Source of the DNA: an uncultured Acetobacteraceae bacterium
Lineage (GTDB): Bacteria > Pseudomonadota > Alphaproteobacteria > Acetobacterales > Acetobacteraceae
Assembly: GCA_903918315.1 (NCBI GenBank)
Contig: CAIXEA010000095.1
Location: forward strand, 1-56,517
Length of the DNA: 56,517 bases
Direction: 5' to 3'
This document shows, one piece after another, positions 18,772 to 29,727 of the stretch. The stretch's first letter is position 1, and each line of letters starts with the position of its first letter. Under the pieces are notes generated by a model. The model was not told the DNA's origin and did no database searches. It was given only the letters and a program-made list of their open reading frames with translations. Position numbers and translations under genes: made by a program.

Positions 18772-19463
18772 CAGAAATAACCCTCCCGCTTTTTCTGTTC
18801 CATCGAGGAGTCCTGATCCTGATCGATCAGCCGCCCGGCCCGTTCGGATACGCGGGTCGATCGCATTTCGGCAACGATGGCGTCCAGCGTCATGGCATCG
18901 GACTCCACGGCCGCCGAGAGCGGATAGCAGCCGAGGGAGCGAAACCGGACAAGCCGGGTGACCGGCTGCTCATCCGGCAGAAAGCGCATCCGTTCGTCAT
19001 CCACAACAATAATCTGCCCGTCCCGCATCACCGTCGGGCGCGGCGCCGCGAAATACAGCGGGACGACATCGATTTCTTCCGCCAGGATATAGGACCAGAC
19101 ATCCAGTTCCGTCCAATTCGACAATGGAAAGGCCCGCAACGTCTCACCCGGGGCGAGATTGCCATTATATAAATTCCACAGTTCCGGTCTCTGACGTTTT
19201 GGCTCCCAGCTATGGCCGGGGCCGCGGACCGAGAATATACGCTCCTTCGCGCGGGACCGTTCTTCGTCGCGCCGCGCCCCGCCGATGGCGAAATCGTATT
19301 TGCCATCGGTCAGCGCCTGCTTGAGCGCGTCGGTCTTCATCACCTGGGTATAGGCGCTGCCATGATCAAAAGGATTGATTCCGTCGCGCAGACCATCGGG
19401 ATTGGTATGGACGTGCAAATCGCAGCCGAAGCGTTCAACCGTGGTGTCCCGGAATGCAATCAT
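18771..19463 (-). CDS. cysD: CysD, C-terminal fragment
   Basis: 230 aa from the ATG at 19463. It contains [20 protein letters not shown] (the conserved GGARRDEE motif), [12 protein letters not shown] and the C-terminal [11 protein letters not shown] typical of CysD. It lacks the N-terminal PP-loop that binds ATP. Translation from 19463 has no convincing ribosome site; the ATG is simply internal to the original gene. Confidence 0.75.
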   Translation of the reverse strand: MIAFRDTTVERFGCDLHVHTNPDGLRDGINPFDHGSAYTQVMKTDALKQALTDGKYDFAIGGARRDEERSRAKERIFSVRGPGHSWEPKRQRPELWNLYNGNLAPGETLRAFPLSNWTELDVWSYILAEEIDVVPLYFAAPRPTVMRDGQIIVVDDERMRFLPDEQPVTRLVRFRSLGCYPLSAAVESDAMTLDAIVAEMRSTRVSERAGRLIDQDQDSSMEQKKREGYF

Positions 19464-19674
19464 ATCCCGGATATTTCCATGTTGTATCGATATGCAGCAA
19501 GGGAAAGGGCAGATTCGCCGGAAAGAACGCCTTCCGGGCGAGATGGAGCAGCACCGAGGAGTCCTTGCCGATGGAATACAGCAGAACAGGCTTGCTCGCC
19601 TGCGCCGCGACTTCGCGCAGGATGTGAATGCTTTCGGCTTCGAGGGCCTGCAGATGGGCCGGGCGCGCGGTCAT
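19435..19674 (-). CDS. cysD: CysD, N-terminal fragment
   Basis: 79 aa, of which the first 67 are CysD ([18 protein letters not shown]-loop [19 protein letters not shown]). The last 12 residues are out-of-frame. It overlaps the downstream fragment by 29 bases in another frame. The real gene start at 19674 follows a stretch without a strong ribosome site. Confidence 0.75.
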   Translation of the reverse strand: MTARPAHLQALEAESIHILREVAAQASKPVLLYSIGKDSSVLLHLARKAFFPANLPFPLLHIDTTWKYPGYDCIPGHHG

Positions 19675-19793
19675 AAGCTGTTCATCCTGTCCGGTCGGAG
19701 CATGGTCCGCGATTACACGCCCAGCCCATCGATCGGCAGTGCGAAACCGTCAACCCAGAGTATCGGTGAAATGCTTGAATCAGCCGATCACAT

Positions 19794-20990
19794 TTATATG
19801 CACCGCACGGTGTAAGTCGGCTCCAGCGCGGCGACAATTGCCGCCGCGTGGTTGGAATCACGGGCTTCCACCATCACTTCCAGCTCTGCCGCCTGGACGG
19901 ATGACGCGGCGAACAGCCGCTGATGCGATACTTCGATGATATTGCCGCCGCTGTCACCGATTTTGCCGGCGATATCCGCCAGGACGCCGGGGCGGTCGGG
20001 AATTTGCAGGTGCAGCCGTAACAGGCGGCCGTCGCGCAGCAGGTTGCGCAGCAGCACATTGGACAGGATGCGTGCGTCGATATTGCCGCCGGTGACGGCG
20101 ACACCGACCTTCTTGCCGCGGAAGCGTTCGGGGAAGGTCAACAGCGCGGCGACACCGGCGGCCCCGGCCCCTTCGACGACCGTTTTGGCCCCTTCGGCGA
20201 GCAGGCCAATCGCTTCCTCGATCGCGCGTTCGGGCACGACCAGCAGATCGGTCAGGCGGCGGCGGACGATGTCGAACGGCAATTCGCCAATATCGCGGAC
20301 CGCGATGCCCTCCGCGATGGTGGGCCCGCCGACGGAGACCGCCCGCCCGGCCAGCCGCTGCGCCATGGCGGCATAGGCTTCCACTTCCACGCCGTAGATC
20401 GCAATCCCGGGCTTGATGGCGGTCGCGGCGACCAGGCAGCCGGCCAACAGGCCCCCGCCCCCGACGGGGATCACAATGGCGTCAAGATCGGAATAGTCGG
20501 CCAGAAGCTCCAGCGCCAGGGTGCCCTGACCGGCGATGATGCCGGGATCGTCATAGGGATGCACGAAGACAAGCTGGCGCTCCTGCGCCAATTGCGTGGC
20601 ATGCGCCGCGGCCTCGGCCAGGGTTTCCCCATGCAGCACGACCTCCGCCCCCCAGGCGGCGGTCCGCGTGACTTTGGTCGAGGGGGTGAATTTCGGCATC
20701 ACGATCATCGCGCGCACACCCAGCAACTGGGCATGGCGGGCGACCGCTTGGGCGTGATTGCCGGCGGAGACGCAAATCACGCCGCGCGCCCGTTCGCCTT
20801 CCGACAGCAGCGCCAGCCGGTTGGCGGCACCGCGTTCCTTGAACGCGCCGGTCACTTGCAGATGATCGAGCTTGAGCACCACCTCCGTCCCCGCCGCCTT
20901 GGACACGGCGTGGCTCGGCAGAGAGGGGGTGCGCAGGACGCGGCCGGCGATCCGCCCGGCCGCCGCTTCGACGTCGGCCAGCGTGATCAT
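19794..20990 (-). CDS. ilvA: Threonine ammonia-lyase with C-terminal ACT domain
   Basis: 398 aa PLP enzyme converting threonine to 2-oxobutyrate and ammonia, the first step of isoleucine synthesis. PLP lysine K51 lies in TGAFKERGAANRL; the glycine-rich phosphate loop is VGGGGLL. Residues from about 320 form a single ACT-like domain (LHLQIPDRPGVLADI), as in the shorter ilvA/tdcB-type enzymes common in alphaproteobacteria. It could act in biosynthesis or catabolism. It lies 12 bases downstream of greA on the same strand. Confidence 0.9.
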   Translation of the reverse strand: MITLADVEAAAGRIAGRVLRTPSLPSHAVSKAAGTEVVLKLDHLQVTGAFKERGAANRLALLSEGERARGVICVSAGNHAQAVARHAQLLGVRAMIVMPKFTPSTKVTRTAAWGAEVVLHGETLAEAAAHATQLAQERQLVFVHPYDDPGIIAGQGTLALELLADYSDLDAIVIPVGGGGLLAGCLVAATAIKPGIAIYGVEVEAYAAMAQRLAGRAVSVGGPTIAEGIAVRDIGELPFDIVRRRLTDLLVVPERAIEEAIGLLAEGAKTVVEGAGAAGVAALLTFPERFRGKKVGVAVTGGNIDARILSNVLLRNLLRDGRLLRLHLQIPDRPGVLADIAGKIGDSGGNIIEVSHQRLFAASSVQAAELEVMVEARDSNHAAAIVAALEPTYTVRCI

Positions 20991-21002
20991 ATGCCGACCG
21001 CC

Positions 21003-21476
21003 TTATATGAACTTGATGCCGAGAATTTCGTACGACCGGTCGCCGCCGGGCGCGGGCACCGACACGGTGTCACCGACCTTTTTGCCGATCAACGCCTTGG
21101 CGAGGGGGGACGAAAGCGACAGGCGCGCGTATTTGATGTCGGCCTCATGCACGCCGACGATCTGATAGGTGGCTTCCTTTTCGGTCTCCTCATCGACCAG
21201 ATGCACATGCGCGCCAAACTTGACGTGATCGCCGGTCAAAGTGGACGGGTCGATGACCTCAGCGGCCGAAACGATGACCTCCAGCTCTTCGATGCGGCCT
21301 TCGATGAAGGATTGGCGTTCGCGGGCGGCGTGGTATTCGGCGTTTTCCGACAGATCGCCATGCGCGCGCGCTTCGGCGATCGCGCGGATCACCGCCGGGC
21401 GTTCCTGCGAACGCAGCACACGCAATTCGTCTTCCAACCGCTGCAGACCGGGGGCGGTCATCGGAAACTTCTGCAC
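21003..21476 (-). CDS. greA: Transcription elongation factor GreA
   Basis: 157 aa. The N-terminal antiparallel coiled coil (about 1-75, DLSENAEYHAARERQSFIEG) carries the acidic tip that enters the RNA polymerase secondary channel to promote transcript cleavage. A C-terminal FKBP-like domain with SPLAKALIGKKVGD follows. I start at GTG 21476 because AAGGA lies 7 bases upstream; the ATG five codons later is an alternative. Position after carB is the usual alphaproteobacterial order. Confidence 0.94.
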   Translation of the reverse strand: MQKFPMTAPGLQRLEDELRVLRSQERPAVIRAIAEARAHGDLSENAEYHAARERQSFIEGRIEELEVIVSAAEVIDPSTLTGDHVKFGAHVHLVDEETEKEATYQIVGVHEADIKYARLSLSSPLAKALIGKKVGDTVSVPAPGGDRSYEILGIKFI

Positions 21477-21571
21477 GCTAAGGTCCTTCGATCATCAAGG
21501 TCGAGAATAAGAGGGTCAGCCAAGCACCGCGTCCGCGCAAGGGGAAAAGTGCCCCCACCGCGGTGCCCAGC

Positions 21572-24814
<3,243 letters not shown>

Positions 24815-24894
24815 GGGTCAGGAACCTGATGGCTTGTCCCCTGGGGGACGAAAATCTTGGAAAACAGTCCAAATCCGGGCGGAGCGCGCGGGCC

Positions 24895-26271
24895 TTAGGC
24901 GCGCGTTCGCTCGATCAGTTCGATGAAGCGCCCGAACAGATAATGGCTGTCGCTCGGCCCCGGGCTGGCTTCGGGGTGGTACTGCACGCTGAAGGCAGGC
25001 CGATCGATGCAGGCCAGGCCTTCGTTTGAGCCATCGAACAGCGACACATGCGTCGGCTGCACCGTCGCCGGCAGGGTTTTCAAATCCACCGCGAAGCCGT
25101 GGTTCTGGCTGGTGATCTCCACCTTCCCCGTCGTCAGGTCCTTCACCGGTTGGTTGGCGCCACGATGCCCGCGCTCCATCTTATAGGTAGAAGCGCCCAG
25201 CGCGCGGGCCAGCAGCTGGTGGCCGAGGCAGATCCCGAACACCGGCAGCCCCGAAGCCAGCACGCCCTGGATCGCCGGCACCGCGTAGACACCGGTCGCC
25301 GCGGGATCGCCAGGGCCGTTCGATAGGAACACACCGTCGGGCTTGTGGCGCAGGATATCCTCGGCCGATGACGTCGCCGGCACCACCGTCACCCGGCAGC
25401 CGGCGGATGCCAGGCAGCGCAGGATGTTGCGCTTGGCCCCGAAATCCACCGCCACAACATGGTGCTTCGGCGCGGTCTGGTGCCCGGTGCCGGCGGGCCA
25501 TTCATATTGGGTTTCGTCCCATGCGTAGGTCTGGGCGCAGGTGACGTCTTTGGCGAGGTCCATGCCCTCCAGCCCTGGCCAGGCCTCGGCCCGGGCACGC
25601 AGCGCCGCCAGGTCGAATTTCCCATCCGCCGGGAAAGCCAGCACGCCGGTCGGGGCGCCACCGTCGCGGACGCGCACCGTGATGGCGCGGGTATCTACGC
25701 CCGACACGCCGGTGATGCCGCGCGCCTTCAGCCAGGCATCGAGATGCTGGGCGGAACGCCAGTTGGACGGCTCGGTGATGTCCTGCTGGATGACGAGGCC
25801 GCGGGCGGCGACGCTGCCGGCCTCCAGGTCGTCATTGTTGGTGCCGACATTGCCTATATGCGGAAAGGTAAAGGTGATGATCTGCCCGGCATAGGACGGA
25901 TCCGTCAGAGTTTCCTGATATCCGGTCATGCCGGTGTTGAAGCAAAGCTCCCCCACCGGGCCGGAGGCCGGGGTATGGGCGCCGAAGCCGCGGCCCCAGA
26001 ACACCGTGCCATCAGACAGGATCAGGGCGGCGGTGGCGCCAAAGGGAACAATGCCGGGAATTTCGGTCATGGCGGGTTTTTCTCCGGCGGTTTCGGCCTG
26101 CAAGTCGGTGAGCGTCAGGCCCGTGGCAGCGATGACGCTCGCCCAATGGCGGGAAGGGATCGCCCCGGCCTGGCGCCATTTGCGCACGGCTTCGGTGCTG
26201 ACCCCGGCAAGCCGGGCCGCGGCGTCCGCGCCGCCCAGGCGATCGATGATGGCGTCGATGGTGATTGTCAT
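24895..26271 (-). CDS. carA: Carbamoyl-phosphate synthase small subunit with N-terminal HTH extension
   Basis: 458 aa. From about residue 68 on it is a normal CarA: N-terminal domain (ALILSDGTVFWGRGFG) and class I glutaminase with nucleophile Cys in FGICLGHQLLARAL and His/Glu in HPEASPGPSD. Before it are about 67 extra residues (IDAIIDRLGGADAAARLAGV, STEAVRKWRQAG, IPSRHWASVIAATGL) that look like a Cro/CI-type helix-turn-helix. No stop separates them. An internal ATG at 26070 has GGAGA upstream and would give a normal 391-aa CarA, so two products are possible. The upstream ATG has no good ribosome site. I recall an NCBI domain model (carph-isopro) for this type of extension but could not check it. 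Confidence 0.92.
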   Translation of the reverse strand: MTITIDAIIDRLGGADAAARLAGVSTEAVRKWRQAGAIPSRHWASVIAATGLTLTDLQAETAGEKPAMTEIPGIVPFGATAALILSDGTVFWGRGFGAHTPASGPVGELCFNTGMTGYQETLTDPSYAGQIITFTFPHIGNVGTNNDDLEAGSVAARGLVIQQDITEPSNWRSAQHLDAWLKARGITGVSGVDTRAITVRVRDGGAPTGVLAFPADGKFDLAALRARAEAWPGLEGMDLAKDVTCAQTYAWDETQYEWPAGTGHQTAPKHHVVAVDFGAKRNILRCLASAGCRVTVVPATSSAEDILRHKPDGVFLSNGPGDPAATGVYAVPAIQGVLASGLPVFGICLGHQLLARALGASTYKMERGHRGANQPVKDLTTGKVEITSQNHGFAVDLKTLPATVQPTHVSLFDGSNEGLACIDRPAFSVQYHPEASPGPSDSHYLFGRFIELIERTRA

Positions 26272-26284
26272 GGGAACTGTGTAG

Positions 26285-26299
26285 CGGAAAATTTTTCCG
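26285..26299. promoter_or_regulatory. Perfect 15-nt palindrome upstream of carA
   Basis: CGGAAAA-T-TTTTCCG reads the same on both strands and lies 14-28 bases upstream of the first carA start codon, between carA and a divergent small ORF. It is a natural candidate operator for a dimeric HTH protein, including the HTH fused to CarA. Binding is inference. Confidence 0.5.
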
Positions 26300-26397
26300 G
26301 TGCCAAGAAGGGTCTGTGGAAGTCGGAAATTCTATCCGCGCGGCAATCCGATCCGCAATTGCTTGATCCGAGCCACTCAACAGCACATAGTAATGGC

Positions 26398-26754
26398 ATG
26401 TGGCGTGTCGAGGATATCTCCATCGAACTTGACGATGAGATGACCGGCGACCCCGTTGTTACGGCACTTGTCTGGTCCCCAGGCGGCATCTTGCGGTTCA
26501 TGGCCGAACCTGAGGTGCTTGGAACGATACTGGTGCTCCATCGAACCCACGTAGAAGGCGGACAGGCGAATACCGTGGGGGCGGCTAACCTGATGGTCCT
26601 GGCACAAGCAGTGATGGAGAGGATGGACTTCGATGGACTCGTTGTTGAAGGAGCGCCTCGAACGACTGGGGCAAATCCCGGCCGTCAGCCACGCGCTCTC
26701 AGGTTCTCCCGCCAGTTTCATCCTGGGTCTGGCGTCGGGACACATGGTCCCTAA
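26398..26754 (+). CDS. Small hypothetical protein, divergent from carA
   Basis: 118 aa, function unknown. It is an acidic N-terminal half with strand-rich segments (DPVVTALVW, GTILVLHRTHVEG), then a helix (NLMVLAQAVMERMDF) and a basic tail (VVEGAPRTTGANPGRQPRAL). I have an impression of similar hypothetical proteins in Acetobacteraceae but cannot name a family. There is no ribosome site before the ATG; TTGATC (26363-26368) and TAGTAAT (26388-26394) just upstream could drive a leaderless mRNA. Its end overlaps the next ORF. Confidence 0.55.
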   Translation: MWRVEDISIELDDEMTGDPVVTALVWSPGGILRFMAEPEVLGTILVLHRTHVEGGQANTVGAANLMVLAQAVMERMDFDGLVVEGAPRTTGANPGRQPRALRFSRQFHPGSGVGTHGP

Positions 26755-26953
26755 AACAATCAGTGCCACCCGTGCATTGGTACGCCGTGGCATGCCGCTT
26801 CTGACAGCCAAACGGACGATCGAACGTCTGCTTCTCGATCGGCGGGTTATCGTGGATTTGCCGATGGTCGAGGACACGGACGTCCTGACCGCGGAACTCG
26901 CCGATGCGGGCATTCACGCACAAGGCACGGTGCAACCGAAACAGCCCGGATGA
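26744..26953 (+). CDS. Small hypothetical protein with L7/L12-C-terminal-like pattern
   Basis: 69 aa from the ATG at 26744, which overlaps the previous stop by 11 bases. An ATG at 26633 (106 aa) is the longer alternative but would overlap by 122 bases. The segment RALVRRGMPLLTAKRTIERLL, then VIVDLPMVEDTDVLTAELADAGI, looks like the alpha-helix/strand pattern of the ribosomal L7/L12 C-terminal domain used outside ribosomes. That resemblance is by eye only. It is likely co-translated with the upstream ORF. Confidence 0.5.
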   Translation: MVPKTISATRALVRRGMPLLTAKRTIERLLLDRRVIVDLPMVEDTDVLTAELADAGIHAQGTVQPKQPG

Positions 26954-27041
26954 GAGAGTGACCGGAGGAAACACGATGTTGAGAACACCCTCTCGAGATC
27001 CCGGCCTCTCCACACGCGTCCGCCGCCTGCCTTGATGGTAT

Positions 27042-27062
27042 TGGGTGGTTGACAACCACCCA
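27042..27062. promoter_or_regulatory. 9-bp perfect inverted repeat with 3-base centre
   Basis: TGGGTGGTT (27042-27050), GAC, AACCACCCA (27054-27062). It sits just upstream of the ribosome site of a possible small ORF at 27078. It could be an operator or an RNA hairpin in a leader. No T tract follows, so a terminator is less likely. Confidence 0.45.
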
Positions 27063-27077
27063 TCCTGGAGGGCCCGG

Positions 27078-27284
27078 TTGCAGGGCAAGGCCACACTCGG
27101 TGCCGCTTTCCTCGGGGACGGCGTTCTGCCCGAACTGCCCTCGGTTGAACCCGAACCGGGGTCGTCCTGTCCAACGCTGGCGGTATCTGGGGCAGCGGCA
27201 CTCACACTGACGGTCTATCGTGATGACCGGCTGTTCACGCTGCCTGTCCCGCCGGAGATGCTGCGCGTGACCGGCGGTTCCTGA
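27078..27284 (+). CDS. Possible small protein (unknown)
   Basis: 68 aa from a TTG at 27078 with GGAGGG 5 bases upstream. A GTG at 27045 inside the inverted repeat is a less likely start. The C-terminal part (ALTLTVYRDDRLFTLPVPPE) has a plausible beta-strand pattern, while the middle is Pro/Glu-rich. No family recognised. Kept at low confidence. Confidence 0.35.
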   Translation: MQGKATLGAAFLGDGVLPELPSVEPEPGSSCPTLAVSGAAALTLTVYRDDRLFTLPVPPEMLRVTGGS

Positions 27285-27377
27285 CAACGGATTAACGCCT
27301 CGCACCGCTATCGCGTTGAAAGCTCCCCCAACCGCGCAATGCCTATTATAAAGACCCTCCGCACACAGGAGGCCCGT

Positions 27378-27836
27378 ATGAGCTTACGCGACCAGTTCAC
27401 CGAACAGATGAAACTTTCCATGAAAGCGGGCACCGCCGCGCGGACCTCGGCCGTGCGCATGATCATGGCCAAAGTGAAGGATGCCGACATCGTCGCCCGT
27501 CCCAAAGGCGTGGATAAAATTTCCGACGAAGAGATCGCCGCCGTGCTGCGCGGCATGGTGAAATCCCGCCGGGAGTCGGTCGAACTCTACACCCAGGGCA
27601 ACCGCCCCGAACTCGCCGCCAAGGAAGAGGCCGAGATCGCGGTCATCGAGAGCTTTCTGCCGCAGCAGATGGACGATACCGCCACCGAACAGGCCGTCGT
27701 GGACGCGGTGGCCGAAGCCGGCGCGACCAGCATCAAGGACATGGGCAAGGTCATGGCGGTCCTGAAGACCAAATACGCCGCCACGCTCGACATGGCCAAG
27801 GCCGGGCCGATCGTGAAAGCGAAGCTGTCTGCCTGA
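27378..27836 (+). CDS. yqeY: GatB/YqeY domain protein
   Basis: 152 aa from the ATG at 27378, placed by AGGAGG 6 bases upstream; the ATG at 27339 adds 13 unlikely residues. A helical GatB/YqeY-type protein (MSLRDQFTEQMKLSMKAG, RMIMAKVKDADI, IESFLPQQMDD) resembling the tail domain of the tRNA-amidotransferase B subunit. Its exact function is unknown. The stop overlaps the dnaG start (TGATG), the common yqeY-dnaG-rpoD arrangement. Confidence 0.93.
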   Translation: MSLRDQFTEQMKLSMKAGTAARTSAVRMIMAKVKDADIVARPKGVDKISDEEIAAVLRGMVKSRRESVELYTQGNRPELAAKEEAEIAVIESFLPQQMDDTATEQAVVDAVAEAGATSIKDMGKVMAVLKTKYAATLDMAKAGPIVKAKLSA

Positions 27837-29653
27837 TGGCTCTGCCGCCCAACTTCCTCGACGAGCTCCGCGCCCGCACCCCCCTTTCGGCCGTCATCGG
27901 TCGGCGGGTGCGGCTGGCGCGCTCGGGGCGGCAATGGAAGGGCAACTGCCCGTTCCATGGGGAGAAGACCCCGAGCTTCTATGTCTACGACGACCACTTC
28001 CACTGCTTCGGCTGCGGCGCCCACGGTGACGCCATCGGTTTCGTCATGCAAAGCCAGGGTGCCGGCTTCATGGAGGCGGTGGAACAGCTCGCCGCCGAAG
28101 CCGGCATGGACGTGCCCAAGCCCACCCCGGAAGCGGCGGAAGCCGAACGCGAACGCCACACGCTGGTCTCCGTCCTGCAAGCCGCCGAAGCCGCTTATAA
28201 GCGGCGCCTGTTCCTGCCTGAGGGTCGCGCTGCGCTGGATTATCTGCGCGGCCGTGGCCTGACGCTGGAAACGATCGAGCGTTTCGGCCTTGGCTGGTCC
28301 GGCGAAGGGCGGGGCGCTTTGGCGGCCGATTTGACCCGCGATGGGATCACCCAGGATCAGCTGGTGGACTCCGGGCTGATGCGCCGGGATGAGGACTCGG
28401 GCCGGGTCTACGACCTGTTCTTCAACCGGGTGATGTTCCCGATCCGCGATCGCCGCGGCCGTACGATCAGCTTCGGCGGCCGCATCATGGGGGATGGCCA
28501 GCCGAAATACGTGAACGGGCCGGAAACGGCGTTGTTCTCCAAGCGCCGCAATCTCTATGGCCTCGACATGGCGCGCGCCGGCCTGCGGGAGGGTGCGACG
28601 CTGGTGGTGGTTGAGGGCTATATGGATGTCATTGCCCTCGCCCAGGCCGGGTTCGGCGGGGCGGTGGCGCCGCTCGGCACGGCGCTGACGGAAGAGCAGA
28701 TGGGAGAGCTCTGGCACCTCTCGCCCATGCCGATCCTGTGTTTTGATGGGGATGCGGCGGGGTCACGGGCGGCGGCGCGGGCGGCGGAGCTGGCCTTGCC
28801 CTTGCTGGCGCCGGATCGGACTTTGAAGCTGGCGACCTTGCCTGAAGGCCAGGACCCAGACAGCCTTGTTCGCCGTAAAGGCAGAGCGAGCTTTCAAGCT
28901 GAACTCGATCGCGCCGTATCGCTGTCTGATGCTCTCTACAACTACCTCCGCCAAGGCGGACCCGCCTCAACTCCGGAGCTTCGTGCCGCGTTTCGTTCTA
29001 GGCTCGAAGAGGCTGCTCGCCTGATTTCGAACAAAGCGCTGTCCGAGGAATTCAAATGGACATGGCTGCGTCGTCTAAATGGTGAGGGGAACCGCCGTGA
29101 AAGGCCTACTGGTAAACTAGATCGGCGCGCTCTGCCGGCGACACGTCTTCCCCCGCGGCGGGCACCATCCGAACGTGAGACAGCTTATGAACGCATGCGT
29201 GTTTTGTCCGCGATCTTGATACGCCATCCGACGCTGCTGAACGACGTGGATCACGCGTACTCGAATTTGGAGTTAGACCCACCCTTCGCGGCCGTTCGGG
29301 CAAAATTGCGCGAGTGGGCTACCCAGACGTCCGTTCTTGACTCTGATGACCTGATAGACCACTTGTTGTCGGCTGGCCTATCGGTTGAGGTCGAGCAAAT
29401 CCTGGCTCGGAGCCCCGGTGTGCTACCTGCTTGTGCTGAAGCGTCGGCTATGCCGGCAGAAGTTGCAGCTGGTTGGTGGCATATCTTTGGGTTCCTGAAT
29501 GTGGATGGGCTTCGAGAAGAGGTGGCGATGGCCGAAGCTGAAGCGGCAGCGAATCTCACTTCTGAAACCGAAGCTCGTCATAAGGCAATCACGACAGCAC
29601 TATTGAAAGTGGTGAGTGGTGACCCGGACGGCGTCGATCTCGCCGCTGCTTAA
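27836..29653 (+). CDS. dnaG: DNA primase
   Basis: 605 aa; makes RNA primers at the replication fork. The CHC2 zinc finger has C38, H41, C57 and C60 (NCPFHGEKTPSF, HCFGCGAHGD). The RNA polymerase/Toprim core has VVVEGYMDVIALAQAGF and CFDGDAAGSRAAA. The C-terminal DnaB-binding region is poorly conserved, as usual. From about residue 341 (position 28860) base composition drops: rows I counted are about 52-62% GC against about 67% upstream, with codons such as CTT, GTT, AAA and TTG becoming common. This suggests recombination with a foreign dnaG 3' end. It is translationally coupled to yqeY. Confidence 0.95.
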   Translation: MALPPNFLDELRARTPLSAVIGRRVRLARSGRQWKGNCPFHGEKTPSFYVYDDHFHCFGCGAHGDAIGFVMQSQGAGFMEAVEQLAAEAGMDVPKPTPEAAEAERERHTLVSVLQAAEAAYKRRLFLPEGRAALDYLRGRGLTLETIERFGLGWSGEGRGALAADLTRDGITQDQLVDSGLMRRDEDSGRVYDLFFNRVMFPIRDRRGRTISFGGRIMGDGQPKYVNGPETALFSKRRNLYGLDMARAGLREGATLVVVEGYMDVIALAQAGFGGAVAPLGTALTEEQMGELWHLSPMPILCFDGDAAGSRAAARAAELALPLLAPDRTLKLATLPEGQDPDSLVRRKGRASFQAELDRAVSLSDALYNYLRQGGPASTPELRAAFRSRLEEAARLISNKALSEEFKWTWLRRLNGEGNRRERPTGKLDRRALPATRLPPRRAPSERETAYERMRVLSAILIRHPTLLNDVDHAYSNLELDPPFAAVRAKLREWATQTSVLDSDDLIDHLLSAGLSVEVEQILARSPGVLPACAEASAMPAEVAAGWWHIFGFLNVDGLREEVAMAEAEAAANLTSETEARHKAITTALLKVVSGDPDGVDLAAA

Positions 29654-29660
29654 TATAGAG

Positions 29661-29702
29661 GGGGCGTCCGCCCCACGTGACTAAAGAAGGGGCGTCCGCC
29701 CC
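29661..29702 (+). repeat. Two copies of a 14-nt palindrome in the rpoD leader
   Basis: GGGGCGTCCGCCCC occurs at 29661-29674 and 29689-29702. Each is self-complementary (GGGGCG-TC-CGCCCC). The following bases are also related (TGAC-N-AAG), so a unit of about 28 bases is duplicated between dnaG and rpoD. Possible hairpins, processing sites or protein sites controlling rpoD translation. Confidence 0.7.
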
Positions 29703-29727
29703 GGCTGACGAAGGAGTTTCACGACCG

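Larger units (their letters stand above)
18771..19674 (-). pseudogene. cysD: Sulfate adenylyltransferase subunit 2 gene with a +1 frameshift
   Basis: Two adjacent frames together give a complete 300-residue CysD. The break is in the stretch that reads TATCCGGGATATG on the minus strand (19473-19461). Removing one C at 19469/19470 restores [14 protein letters not shown], exactly the family pattern. Everything else is conserved, so this is either a very recent mutation or an assembly error. Order cysD-cysNC is the usual one. Confidence 0.88.

Noticed and set aside
19675..19793. Riboswitch upstream of cysD
   Set aside because: Only about 120 bases between threonine ammonia-lyase and cysD, with no conserved SAM- or other riboswitch core that I can recognise.
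26398..26953. The two small ORFs as one frameshifted gene
   Set aside because: An 11-base overlap with a second start explains the layout without a frameshift; no homologue known to me joins them, though this remains open.
27316..27349. Promoter TTGAAA ... TATTAT before yqeY
   Set aside because: The spacing is 22 bases, outside the normal range.
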